Positions 6,335 to 12,569 of a stretch of 12,569 nucleotides of DNA are shown in pieces (position 1 is the first letter of the stretch; each line of letters starts with the position of its first letter). The notes below the pieces were generated by a model, which was not told the DNA's origin, did no database searches, and saw nothing but the letters and a program-made list of their open reading frames with translations. Source of the stretch: an uncultured Bacteroidota bacterium (GTDB lineage Bacteria; Bacteroidota; Bacteroidia; NS11-12g; UBA955); contig CAJBKH010000272.1 in assembly GCA_903953615.1 (NCBI GenBank), forward strand, positions 1 through 12,569, given 5' to 3'. Position numbers and translations under genes: made by a program.

Positions 6335-9205
6335 TTAGATAACTACATTCACGATTCTACCCTTCACTACAATAATTTTTTTAGGCGTTTTTCCTTCTAA
6401 ATACTTGATAGTTTGCTCATCGGCAAGCACTGCCTTCTCAACCTCAGCGGGCTCCATATCAAGTGCAAAGTTCAAATTAAATCTGACTTTCCCGTTAAAA
6501 GAAATCGGATAATTGAATTCATTCTCCACTAAAAATCCAGGATTAAATACTGGCCAAGTTGCTTTTTCAATGCTCTCTGAATGCCCACATAAATGCCATA
6601 ACTCTTCGCAAATATGAGGCGCATAAGGCGAAAGTAAAATAAGAAATGGTTCTAATATTTCGCGCTTATTGCATTTTAAATCCTGTAATTCATTCACACA
6701 AACCATGAAGGCACTTACGCTGGTATTGAAACTAAAATTCTCAATATCCTCTGTGGCTTTTTTAATGGTTTTATGCAAGGTTTTTAATTCAGCTTTATTG
6801 ACTGCTTCATCACTCAAAACAAAATCTTCATTGGTGTTATTGTGAAACAAACGCCATGCTTTTTTTAAGAAACGGTGAACGCCTTCGATGCCTTGCGTGC
6901 TCCAGGGTTTAGCGTCTTGTAACGGACCCAAAAACATCTCATACATGCGCAAAGTATCAGCACCATATTGGGTGCATATATCATCGGGATTTACCACATT
7001 GTGCCAACGTTTTGACATTTTACCCGTTTCCATTTTTACTTGGAATTTCGAATCAGTTCCAACAATTAGATGGGTTACTGAATTGCCTGTATTATTTAAC
7101 CATTTTTTCAACCCTTCGAAATCTTCGAATGCAGCAGCAGCAAAGAATTCAAATGGCACATTTACTTCATTCACATACTGACAGTCGGCGATGCTTGACC
7201 CAATTTGTGCTGCCATTAAATTATTAGCAACTTCTGAATTACCAGACTTTAATTGTGCATGTAACTCAGAAGAAATTGCACATTTAAAAATCTCATTCAA
7301 ACCATTTTGATAACTATAAATATAAGTAGTACAAATAGTACCTTGAATCATGCCTTGGTTCACTAATTTTTTAAATGGTTCTTCGAAAGGCACAGTGCTA
7401 ATGTCTTTTAAAAATTTACACCAAAATCTTGCATACAATAAATGGCCTACTGCATGCTCACTTCCACCTACATATAAATCAATGTTCTGCCAGTAATTAA
7501 CAGCCGCATTGCCTACCATTTCATTGGCATTGTTAGGATCCATATAACGCAAATAATACCATGATGAACCTGCCCAACCTGGCATGGTAGTTGTTTCAAA
7601 AGCATGGCCATTATAGTTCCAATTTTGAGCCCTTGCCAATGGTGGCTCACCTGTTTCGGTCGGTAAAAACTTATCTACTTCTGGCAAAGCAATTGGCAAA
7701 TCTTTCTCTTCAACTACATAGGGAACACCTTCTTTGTAATATACTGGAATAGGTTCGCCCCAATAGCGTTGGCGACCAAAAATAGCATTGCGCAAACGGT
7801 AATTGGTTTTTCCTTTTCCTAAACCTACAGTTTCTATTTTTTCAATTGCTTTTTTAATAGCGGCTTTTACTTCTAAGCCATTTAAAAAATCTGAATTGAT
7901 AAGCAATCCCTCTTTGGCATCATAGGATTCAACATTTATATCTCCTCCTTCTACTACCTGCGGAATTGGCAAATTAAAGTGTTTTGCAAAGGCATAATCT
8001 CTGCTATCGTGCGCTGGAACAGCCATAACAGCACCAGTACCATAGCCAGCCAAAACATAATCACCAATCCAAATTGGGATTAAAGCCTTGGTAAATGGAT
8101 GGATGGCATAAGCGCCAGTAAATTCACCACTAATTGTTTTTACATCGGCCATGCGATCGCGCTCACTTCTATTTTTTGATATGGTTACATAATTTTCGAC
8201 TGCAGCTTTGCAGGCATCGGTCGTAATTTGTACTACCAATTCATGCTCGGGTGCAAGCGTTAAAAATGAAACACCAAATATGGTATCTGGTCGGGTGGTG
8301 AATACTTCGATGCTGGCATCTGTCTGAGCTAATGCGAAGCGAAGTGAAGTCCCCTCACTTTTTCCAATCCAGTTCCTTTGGGCTTCTTTGATACTTTCTG
8401 TCCAATCTAAAGTGTCTAAGCCTTGCAATAAACGCTCAGCATAAGCTGCAATTCGCAGACTCCACTGACTCATTAATTTTCTTTCAACTGGATAACCTCC
8501 TCTTTCACTGACGCCATCTTTTACCTCATCATTCGCTAATACAGTTCCCAATTCAGGGCACCAATTCACCATGGTATCACTTAGATAAGCCAATCGGTAA
8601 TTTAACAAAATGCCTTGTTGTTCTTTCTCAGTAAAGGCATTCCAATCATTTGCAGTAAATGTCTTTGTTTCGTCGCATACCGCATTCACATTCGCATTAC
8701 CGGTCGTCTCAAACTTTTTAATCAATTCGCTTATCGGCTCTGCTTTATCTGATACTTTGTTGTACCATGCATTAAACAATTGAATAAATATCCATTGGGT
8801 CCAGTGATAATATTGTGCATCTGTTGTTCGTACCTCGCGACTCCAATCAAAAGAAAAACCAATATTATCCAACTGTTGACGGTAACGCTTAATATTTTCT
8901 TCAGTAGTAATGGCAGGGTGTTGGCCAGTTTGTATGGCATACTGCTCGGCAGGTAAACCAAATGAATCGTACCCCATTGGATGTAGGACATTGTACCCCT
9001 TGTGTCTTTTGTATCTTGACACTATATCACTTGCTATATAGCCCAATGGATGGCCCACATGCAAACCTGCACCACTTGGATAAGGGAACATATCGAGTAC
9101 ATAATACTTTGGTAATTCGCTGTTGTTATCGGCTTTAAAAGTTTGGTGCTCGGCCCAAAACTTTTGCCAATTTTTCTCGATGCTATTGAAATGATAAGAC
9201 GCCAT
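6335..9205 (-). CDS. leuS: Leucyl-tRNA synthetase
   Basis: This 956-residue class Ia synthetase charges tRNA-Leu with leucine in the cytoplasm. I chose ATG 9205-9203 (MASYHFNSIEKNWQKFW) because the family starts there. The frame extends 37 residues further, but these are not family-like and the promoter box 9221-9228 lies within them. The HIGH motif is HVGH at 49-52, after PYPSGAGL. The CP1 editing domain (about 285-470) keeps TTRPDT (303-308) and GTGAVMAVPAHDSRD (389-403) with the conserved Asp at 403, so proofreading should be intact. The SSWYYLRYMDP segment (547-557) and the GGSEHA loop (580-585) are present. The second signature reads KMSKR (729-733) rather than KMSKS. An insertion of roughly 105 residues (about 622-727) stands between LVNQGMIQG and it, as I recall for Bacteroidota LeuRS. 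The anticodon-binding domain (about 780-890) and a short C-terminal domain follow. Divergent from ftsX. Confidence 0.97.
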   Translation of the reverse strand: MASYHFNSIEKNWQKFWAEHQTFKADNNSELPKYYVLDMFPYPSGAGLHVGHPLGYIASDIVSRYKRHKGYNVLHPMGYDSFGLPAEQYAIQTGQHPAITTEENIKRYRQQLDNIGFSFDWSREVRTTDAQYYHWTQWIFIQLFNAWYNKVSDKAEPISELIKKFETTGNANVNAVCDETKTFTANDWNAFTEKEQQGILLNYRLAYLSDTMVNWCPELGTVLANDEVKDGVSERGGYPVERKLMSQWSLRIAAYAERLLQGLDTLDWTESIKEAQRNWIGKSEGTSLRFALAQTDASIEVFTTRPDTIFGVSFLTLAPEHELVVQITTDACKAAVENYVTISKNRSERDRMADVKTISGEFTGAYAIHPFTKALIPIWIGDYVLAGYGTGAVMAVPAHDSRDYAFAKHFNLPIPQVVEGGDINVESYDAKEGLLINSDFLNGLEVKAAIKKAIEKIETVGLGKGKTNYRLRNAIFGRQRYWGEPIPVYYKEGVPYVVEEKDLPIALPEVDKFLPTETGEPPLARAQNWNYNGHAFETTTMPGWAGSSWYYLRYMDPNNANEMVGNAAVNYWQNIDLYVGGSEHAVGHLLYARFWCKFLKDISTVPFEEPFKKLVNQGMIQGTICTTYIYSYQNGLNEIFKCAISSELHAQLKSGNSEVANNLMAAQIGSSIADCQYVNEVNVPFEFFAAAAFEDFEGLKKWLNNTGNSVTHLIVGTDSKFQVKMETGKMSKRWHNVVNPDDICTQYGADTLRMYEMFLGPLQDAKPWSTQGIEGVHRFLKKAWRLFHNNTNEDFVLSDEAVNKAELKTLHKTIKKATEDIENFSFNTSVSAFMVCVNELQDLKCNKREILEPFLILLSPYAPHICEELWHLCGHSESIEKATWPVFNPGFLVENEFNYPISFNGKVRFNLNFALDMEPAEVEKAVLADEQTIKYLEGKTPKKIIVVKGRIVNVVI

Positions 9206-9220
9206 GTTAAATTGAGGAAG

Positions 9221-9228
9221 CAAAAATA
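9221..9228 (-). promoter_or_regulatory. -7 promoter box for leuS
   Basis: The minus strand reads TATTTTTG (TAnnTTTG). Transcription would begin near 9216, about 10 nt before ATG 9205. This supports the shorter LeuRS start over the upstream in-frame ATG at 9316. A -33 TTTG is not evident. Confidence 0.47.
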
Positions 9229-9351
9229 TTGAAAAGAAATCAGCTAACCATAGGGATTGCTCAAAAAGGGTATAAGTCCTATTACAATGTACTAAATGCT
9301 TCAATTTCATTCGCACACATCATAAATTGTGGATACTATATCTTTTTATGC

Positions 9352-9382
9352 TTTGTTTAAACCCAACTCCTGAACTAACTTG
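9352..9382 (+). promoter_or_regulatory. Possible promoter for the ftsX-DUF3098-uppP operon
   Basis: TTTG at 9352-9355 is followed after 20 nt by TAACTTG at 9376-9382, an imperfect copy of the -33/-7 pair TTTG...TAnnTTTG. Spacing is right but the -7 element is off consensus. The leader before the TTG start (9394) would be only a few nucleotides. Confidence 0.3.
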
Positions 9383-9393
9383 CACCCTTCATT

Positions 9394-10272
9394 TTGAATC
9401 AGAATAATACATACAAGAAACGCACCTCCTTTTGGCCTACTATCATTAGCATGTCTTTGGTATTATTCATTGTTGGCTTAATAGGTATCATTAGCATCTT
9501 CGCCAATCACCTCTCTTCCTACTACCGCAATAATTTCGAAGTGTTTGTTTTTTTTAATGCCGATGCCGATGCACAAGTTGCCAAGCAAACCGAAAGTGAA
9601 ATAAAAAAACTCAGTTACGTTAAAGCATCGCTATTTGTAGACAGAGAAATTGCAGCGCGCAAAGAAATTGCCAGAACAGGCAATGATTTTATTAAAACCT
9701 TGGGTTATAATCCATTTCCACATAGTTTGGAATTGCACCTAAATCCAGAGGCTGCAGATGAAACCATGATGGCAACCATAGAAAAAAAATTGCGTCAAAT
9801 GCCCCAAGTGGATGATGTTGTTTTTGCCAAAGACGATTTTGGGCATAATTTACTAACCCAAATCAATCAAAATTTTAAAACCATAGAATTGGTATTAGCA
9901 TCAATTGCCTTCATATTTTTAATTATAGCAATAGCGCTTATTAATAGCACGGTGCGCTTAAATATGTTTGCTCGTAGGTTTATTATAAAAAGCATGCAGT
10001 ATGTAGGTGCCTCAGATTGGTTTATTATTCGACCATTTTTAAGTATGTATTTTATTTATGCTTTGGTGTCCACAGGAATAGCATTTACCTTATTAGGAGG
10101 TATCGTTTATCTTACTGAAAAGGAACTTCAGTCGAATAACTGGCAATTATTTTTGCCTAAATATGGGATTTTAGCAGGAATTTTACTAGTTTTGGCCATT
10201 GTAATAATATTAATAAGCGTATTATTCTCTACCAAAAGATATTTAAAATTAAAAATTGAGCAATTATATTAA
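9394..10272 (+). CDS. ftsX: Cell-division protein FtsX (ABC-transporter-like permease)
   Basis: This 292-residue membrane protein is the FtsX partner of the ATPase FtsE; the complex couples divisome activity to peptidoglycan hydrolases. The start is TTG at 9394. An in-frame stop lies at 9376-9378, and the next ATG (residue 20) would cut into the first membrane helix. Topology is typical: TM1 about 16-37, a periplasmic domain about 40-160, TM2 about 163-184, TM3 about 214-236 and TM4 about 256-280. The conserved block after TM2 (INSTVRLNMFARRF, then MQYVGAS at 201-207) is the FtsX family signature. ftsE is not adjacent, so its partner must be encoded elsewhere. It is first in a tight three-gene operon, with a 2-nt gap to the next gene. 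The start codon is the least certain part. Confidence 0.92.
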   Translation: MNQNNTYKKRTSFWPTIISMSLVLFIVGLIGIISIFANHLSSYYRNNFEVFVFFNADADAQVAKQTESEIKKLSYVKASLFVDREIAARKEIARTGNDFIKTLGYNPFPHSLELHLNPEAADETMMATIEKKLRQMPQVDDVVFAKDDFGHNLLTQINQNFKTIELVLASIAFIFLIIAIALINSTVRLNMFARRFIIKSMQYVGASDWFIIRPFLSMYFIYALVSTGIAFTLLGGIVYLTEKELQSNNWQLFLPKYGILAGILLVLAIVIILISVLFSTKRYLKLKIEQLY

Positions 10273-10274
10273 CC

Positions 10275-10571
10275 ATGGCAACAGCAAGCAATAAAGCAAA
10301 AAATACAAGCAAAACCACTGAAAAAAAAGCAGTCAATAATTTCATGGTTTTTAAAAAGCAAAACTACATATTATTAGCAGCCAGTGTGCTTGTATTGGTG
10401 ATTGGTTTTACAGTAATGGGCAGTGGCGATAGTTTGCCATTTGATGCGCCCATTAAAATTACAGTAGCACCTATTATTGTTGTTCTTGGATTTGCATTAG
10501 GAGTTTATTCTATCCTTCATACTCCAAAAGATTCTAACACTAGCAACAACCAAGATAGTACCACGAAGTGA
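10275..10571 (+). CDS. DUF3098 family small membrane protein
   Basis: This 98-residue protein starts at ATG 10275, 2 nt after the ftsX stop. Residues 1-22 are a basic, polar, low-complexity cytoplasmic tail. FMVFKKQNYILL leads into TM1 (about 30-48), which is followed by a short loop with GSGDSLPFDAPIK, then TM2 (about 62-82, ITVAPIIVVLGFALGVYSI) and a polar C-terminal tail rich in Ser, Asn and Thr. The pattern F.FKK.NY...., a Gly-rich loop and LAPI-like TM2 start is what I recognise as DUF3098, found in Bacteroidota between ftsX and uppP. Its function is not known. The context suggests an envelope or division accessory role, by inference only. Its TGA overlaps the GTG start of uppP by 4 nt (10568-10571), so translation is probably coupled. 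Confidence 0.85.
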   Translation: MATASNKAKNTSKTTEKKAVNNFMVFKKQNYILLAASVLVLVIGFTVMGSGDSLPFDAPIKITVAPIIVVLGFALGVYSILHTPKDSNTSNNQDSTTK

Positions 10572-11374
10572 GCCTTCTTCAAGCCATCATCATCGCCATC
10601 ATTGAAGGGCTAACCGAATTCCTACCTGTTTCTTCTACCGCACACATGATTTTTACCAGCACCTTTTTGGGCGTTGAGAAAGATGAATTTGTAAAAATGT
10701 TTCAGGTGTCCATTCAATTTGGCGCAATACTAGCAGTGGTAGTGTTCTATTGGAAAAAATTCCTCGACTTTAAAAATTTTTCCTTCTATATCAAATTGGC
10801 CTGTGCCGTAATTCCAGCCTTGGTATTGGGTTATTTATTTGATGACATGATTGAAACCGTATTAGAAAAACCTATCCCCATTGCCATTGTAATGGTGTTG
10901 GGTGGTTTAGTGCTAATCTTCATTGATAAATTCTTTCAGAATCCCAGCATTGAAGACGAGAAAAACATAACCATTCCGAAAGCTGTTACCATTGGCTTTT
11001 GGCAATGCCTTGCCATGATGCCAGGTGTGAGTCGTTCGGCAGCTTCTATTATTGGCGGCATGCAACAAAAATTAACGAGAAAAGCGTCAGCAGAGTTCTC
11101 CTTCTTTTTAGCAGTTCCTACCATGTTAGCAGTTACAACTTATTCGATCTTTTTAAAGCATTGGCATTTGGCCAGTGGCGACCAAAAAGGATACGAAATG
11201 ATACTTTCTTCGAAAGAGAATATAACCTTATTTTTCACTGGTAATATTGTTGCCTTTATAGTGGCCCTTATCGCTATTAAAAGCTTTATTGGCTTTTTAA
11301 ATAAACATGGTTTTAAAATCTTTGGATGGTACCGCATTTTGATGGGTTTACTCATACTATTTTTCTTAAATTAA
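10568..11374 (+). CDS. uppP: Undecaprenyl-diphosphatase
   Basis: This 268-residue polytopic membrane enzyme (also called BacA) removes a phosphate from undecaprenyl diphosphate. It regenerates the lipid carrier for peptidoglycan and other surface polymers and gives bacitracin tolerance. The start is GTG 10568 in a GTGA overlap with the preceding stop. Both active-site segments are intact: EGLTEFLPVSSTAH (13-26), with E17, S22, S23 and H26, and PGVSRSAASIIGG (152-164), with the catalytic arginine R156. About seven or eight hydrophobic helices are seen, and the length is normal for the family. It is last in the operon with ftsX and DUF3098, linking division and cell-wall precursor recycling. 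A terminator hairpin lies 115 bp downstream. Confidence 0.96.
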   Translation: MSLLQAIIIAIIEGLTEFLPVSSTAHMIFTSTFLGVEKDEFVKMFQVSIQFGAILAVVVFYWKKFLDFKNFSFYIKLACAVIPALVLGYLFDDMIETVLEKPIPIAIVMVLGGLVLIFIDKFFQNPSIEDEKNITIPKAVTIGFWQCLAMMPGVSRSAASIIGGMQQKLTRKASAEFSFFLAVPTMLAVTTYSIFLKHWHLASGDQKGYEMILSSKENITLFFTGNIVAFIVALIAIKSFIGFLNKHGFKIFGWYRILMGLLILFFLN

Positions 11375-11488
11375 TTCAAAAGCGTTTACCAAGCGTAGGT
11401 AGTTCAGATTATATATGTATGAGCCTTCCTTACGAAAGCTATTCTAATGTTATCAGGCTACCCCAAACATGAAGCCAAATCTAGAATG

Positions 11489-11514
11489 AAAAAACTGTAT
11501 TTAGTCAGTTTTTT
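11489..11514. terminator. Terminator hairpin downstream of uppP
   Basis: AAAAAACTG (11489-11497) and CAGTTTTTT (11506-11514) are perfect 9-bp complements around an 8-nt loop. The stem has only two G-C pairs but ends in a run of six T on the plus strand and six T when read on the minus strand. It probably ends the ftsX-DUF3098-uppP transcript 115 nt after the uppP stop and insulates katG. Confidence 0.6.
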
Positions 11515-11624
11515 GGAAAAATAAATATTATTTCAAATAACTAATTACCTTTCCTTTTTTAATAGGTGATTGACTATGATTAAATTGTGTTGTATAATCG
11601 ATAGTGTTTTTAATTAATATAAGT

Positions 11625-11646
11625 TTTATCATATATGATTGATAAA
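11625..11646. promoter_or_regulatory. Dyad-symmetric site upstream of katG, distal copy
   Basis: TTTATCA (11625-11631) and TGATAAA (11640-11646) are perfect inverted arms of 7 bp with an 8-bp spacer. A nested 12-bp palindrome, ATCATATATGAT, occupies 11628-11639. It is a candidate regulator-binding site; no known box is matched. Confidence 0.4.
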
Positions 11647-11647
11647 T

Positions 11648-11669
11648 TCGATACTTTAAAAGGTATCGA
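11648..11669. promoter_or_regulatory. Dyad-symmetric site overlapping the katG -33 region, proximal copy
   Basis: TCGATAC (11648-11654) and GTATCGA (11663-11669) are perfect 7-bp inverted arms with an 8-bp spacer, the same 7-8-7 architecture as the neighbouring dyad, whose centre lies 23 bp away. It ends 6 bp before the -7 box, where a bound repressor would block the polymerase. Confidence 0.45.
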
Positions 11670-11675
11670 TGTGCC

Positions 11676-11683
11676 TATTTTTG
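11676..11683 (+). promoter_or_regulatory. -7 promoter box for katG
   Basis: TATTTTTG fits TAnnTTTG exactly. The predicted start of transcription is near 11688, giving a leader of about 23 nt before ATG 11711. A weak -33-like TTTA is at 11655-11658, inside the proximal dyad. Confidence 0.5.
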
Positions 11684-11710
11684 TAATATTAATCAATCAA
11701 AATATAACCA

Positions 11711-12569
11711 ATGAAAAATTTACTCATCGCAATTATTTTAACAATTGCCTTTGCAGCAAATGCTCAAAATGGCAAGGGCGACATTGCCCAATGTCCTTAT
11801 CATGCTAGTATTAGCAACCCCGCTGACACAAGTGTAAAAACAAGTGCAAAAGTTCCCCATATGCAATCTAATAAAACCACCAATGCCGACTGGTGGCCTA
11901 ATCAACTTAACCTCCAATTACTGAGGCAAAACACCTCGGTTTCAAACCCGATGGGTGCCAATTTTAATTATATTACCGCTTTTCAAAGTTTGGATTATTT
12001 TGCACTTAAAAATGATATCAAAGCCATCTTAACCCAATCGCAAGATTGGTGGCCAGCCGACTTTGGCAACTACGGTCCCTTATTTATTCGCATGGCTTGG
12101 CACAGTGCTGGTACCTACCGCTCGGCCGATGGACGTGGTGGTGCTTCAGCTGGTCAGCAGCGTTTTGCGCCTCTTAATAGTTGGCCCGACAATGGCAACC
12201 TCGACAAAGCACGCAGACTGTTATGGCCAATTAAACAAAAATATGGCAACAAAATTTCTTGGGCCGACTTGATGCTACTGACTGGTAATGTTGCCCTCGA
12301 ATCGATGGGTTTTCAAACATTCGGTTTTGCTGCAGGACGTGCCGATGTTTGGGAACCTGAACTCGATGTATACTGGGGTTCAGAAAAAAAATGGTTAGAT
12401 GATAAACGCTATACTGAAGGTCGCAAATTAGAAAACCCTTTGGCAGCCGTTCAAATGGGACTTATCTACGTAAACCCAGAAGGACCGAATGGCAACCCCG
12501 ACCCTGTACTTGCTGCGAAAGATATACGCGAAACTTTCGGTAGAATGGGCATGAATGATGAAGAAACAG
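11711..12569 (+). CDS. katG: Catalase-peroxidase with Sec signal peptide (3' end beyond window)
   Basis: The frame is open from ATG 11711 to the right edge: 286 codons, roughly the first 40% of a KatG of about 740 residues. KatG is a haem enzyme that dismutates and reduces hydrogen peroxide. Residues 1-19 form a classical cleavable signal peptide, with MKN, a hydrophobic LLIAIILTIAFA core and ANA|Q as the likely signal peptidase I site. Export to the periplasm is inferred; most KatG enzymes are cytoplasmic. The conserved DWWPNQLNL start of the catalytic domain is at 60-68. The distal haem residues R127, W130 and H131 are in FIRMAWHSAGTYR, followed by DGRGG (140-144). W130, Y253 (LIYVNPEGPNG) and M279 (RMGMND) correspond to the Met-Tyr-Trp crosslink needed for catalase activity, so all three precursors are present. 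The proximal haem histidine lies beyond the window. Peroxide or iron control through the two upstream dyads is plausible but unproven. Confidence 0.95.
   Translation, partial: MKNLLIAIILTIAFAANAQNGKGDIAQCPYHASISNPADTSVKTSAKVPHMQSNKTTNADWWPNQLNLQLLRQNTSVSNPMGANFNYITAFQSLDYFALKNDIKAILTQSQDWWPADFGNYGPLFIRMAWHSAGTYRSADGRGGASAGQQRFAPLNSWPDNGNLDKARRLLWPIKQKYGNKISWADLMLLTGNVALESMGFQTFGFAAGRADVWEPELDVYWGSEKKWLDDKRYTEGRKLENPLAAVQMGLIYVNPEGPNGNPDPVLAAKDIRETFGRMGMNDEET

Larger units (their letters stand above)
11375..11710. other. Gene-free intergenic stretch between uppP and katG
   Basis: I see no credible reading frame over these 336 bp. The first ~110 bp (11375-11488) hold no recognisable element beyond short imperfect inverted repeats. 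A terminator hairpin follows at 11489-11514, then very A+T-rich DNA with two adjacent dyads at 11625-11669 and the katG -7 box at 11676-11683. No tRNA or mobile-element remnant is recognised. Confidence 0.7.

Noticed and set aside
6888..7181. Open antisense frame of 97 codons inside leuS
   Set aside because: It lies fully opposite a strongly conserved gene, has no family resemblance and no promoter box; a chance opening.
9206..9316. A 37-residue N-terminal extension of LeuRS starting at ATG 9316
   Set aside because: The extension is not LeuRS-like, the family start MASYHFNSIEKNWQ is at 9205, and the best -7 box (9221-9228) lies inside the extension.
11562..11604. OxyR-like ATAG/CTAT half-sites upstream of katG
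   Set aside because: ATAG to CTAT spacing is 8 rather than 7 nt, and the next ATAG is 23 nt further instead of 7, so the OxyR pattern is not met.
1..12569. CRISPR arrays, tRNA/rRNA genes, insertion sequences, phage genes or a multi-gene defence system
   Set aside because: I looked on both strands and found no regularly spaced repeats, cloverleaf genes, transposase motifs or defence-protein signatures.

Overview
The window is A+T-rich chromosomal DNA that looks like a member of the Bacteroidota. The evidence is a very large secreted protein ending in a type IX secretion (T9SS) sorting domain, an Omp28-like lipoprotein, the phylum-typical trio ftsX / DUF3098 / uppP, a leucyl-tRNA synthetase with a long insertion just before its KMSKS loop, and TAnnTTTG -7 promoter boxes in front of most genes. 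Nothing seen allows placement below phylum with confidence; class-level identity is open.

Layout from left to right. Positions 1-313 (-) hold the N-terminal two thirds of a MarR-family regulator that runs off the left edge. 415-1848 (-) is an isocitrate dehydrogenase of the Thermus/Rickettsia-like long type. Divergent from it across 90 bp is a PabA/TrpG glutamine amidotransferase (1939-2505, +). It converges, with only 23 bp between the stops, on a 915-residue secreted Asp-box (BNR-like) protein with a T9SS tail (2529-5276, -). Divergent from that is an Omp28/thioredoxin-like lipoprotein (5452-6273, +), which converges on leuS (6335-9205, -) over a symmetric bidirectional terminator. Divergent from leuS is a tight operon, ftsX - DUF3098 - uppP (9394-11374, +), with a 2-nt gap and then a 4-nt GTGA overlap. 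A gene-free stretch of 336 bp follows (11375-11710) with a terminator hairpin, two adjacent dyad-symmetric sites and a promoter box. It leads into katG (11711 to the right edge, +), which carries a Sec signal peptide.

Functionally this is mostly housekeeping: TCA cycle, folate or tryptophan precursor, tRNA charging, division/peptidoglycan and lipid-carrier recycling, plus two envelope/secreted proteins and an apparently exported peroxide-detoxifying enzyme. Apart from the ftsX-DUF3098-uppP operon, the genes look like single transcription units; their -7 boxes sit close to the start codons, implying short leaders, and they help to choose starts for leuS and the T9SS protein.

I saw no CRISPR array, tRNA, rRNA, insertion sequence or phage gene, and no convincing undescribed multi-gene system. 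The observations most worth checking are the exported KatG with its paired palindromes, NAD-type cofactor residues in the isocitrate dehydrogenase, a KMSKR variant in LeuRS, and the cysteines in the MarR regulator. Three of nine genes appear to use non-ATG starts (GTG, TTG, GTG).
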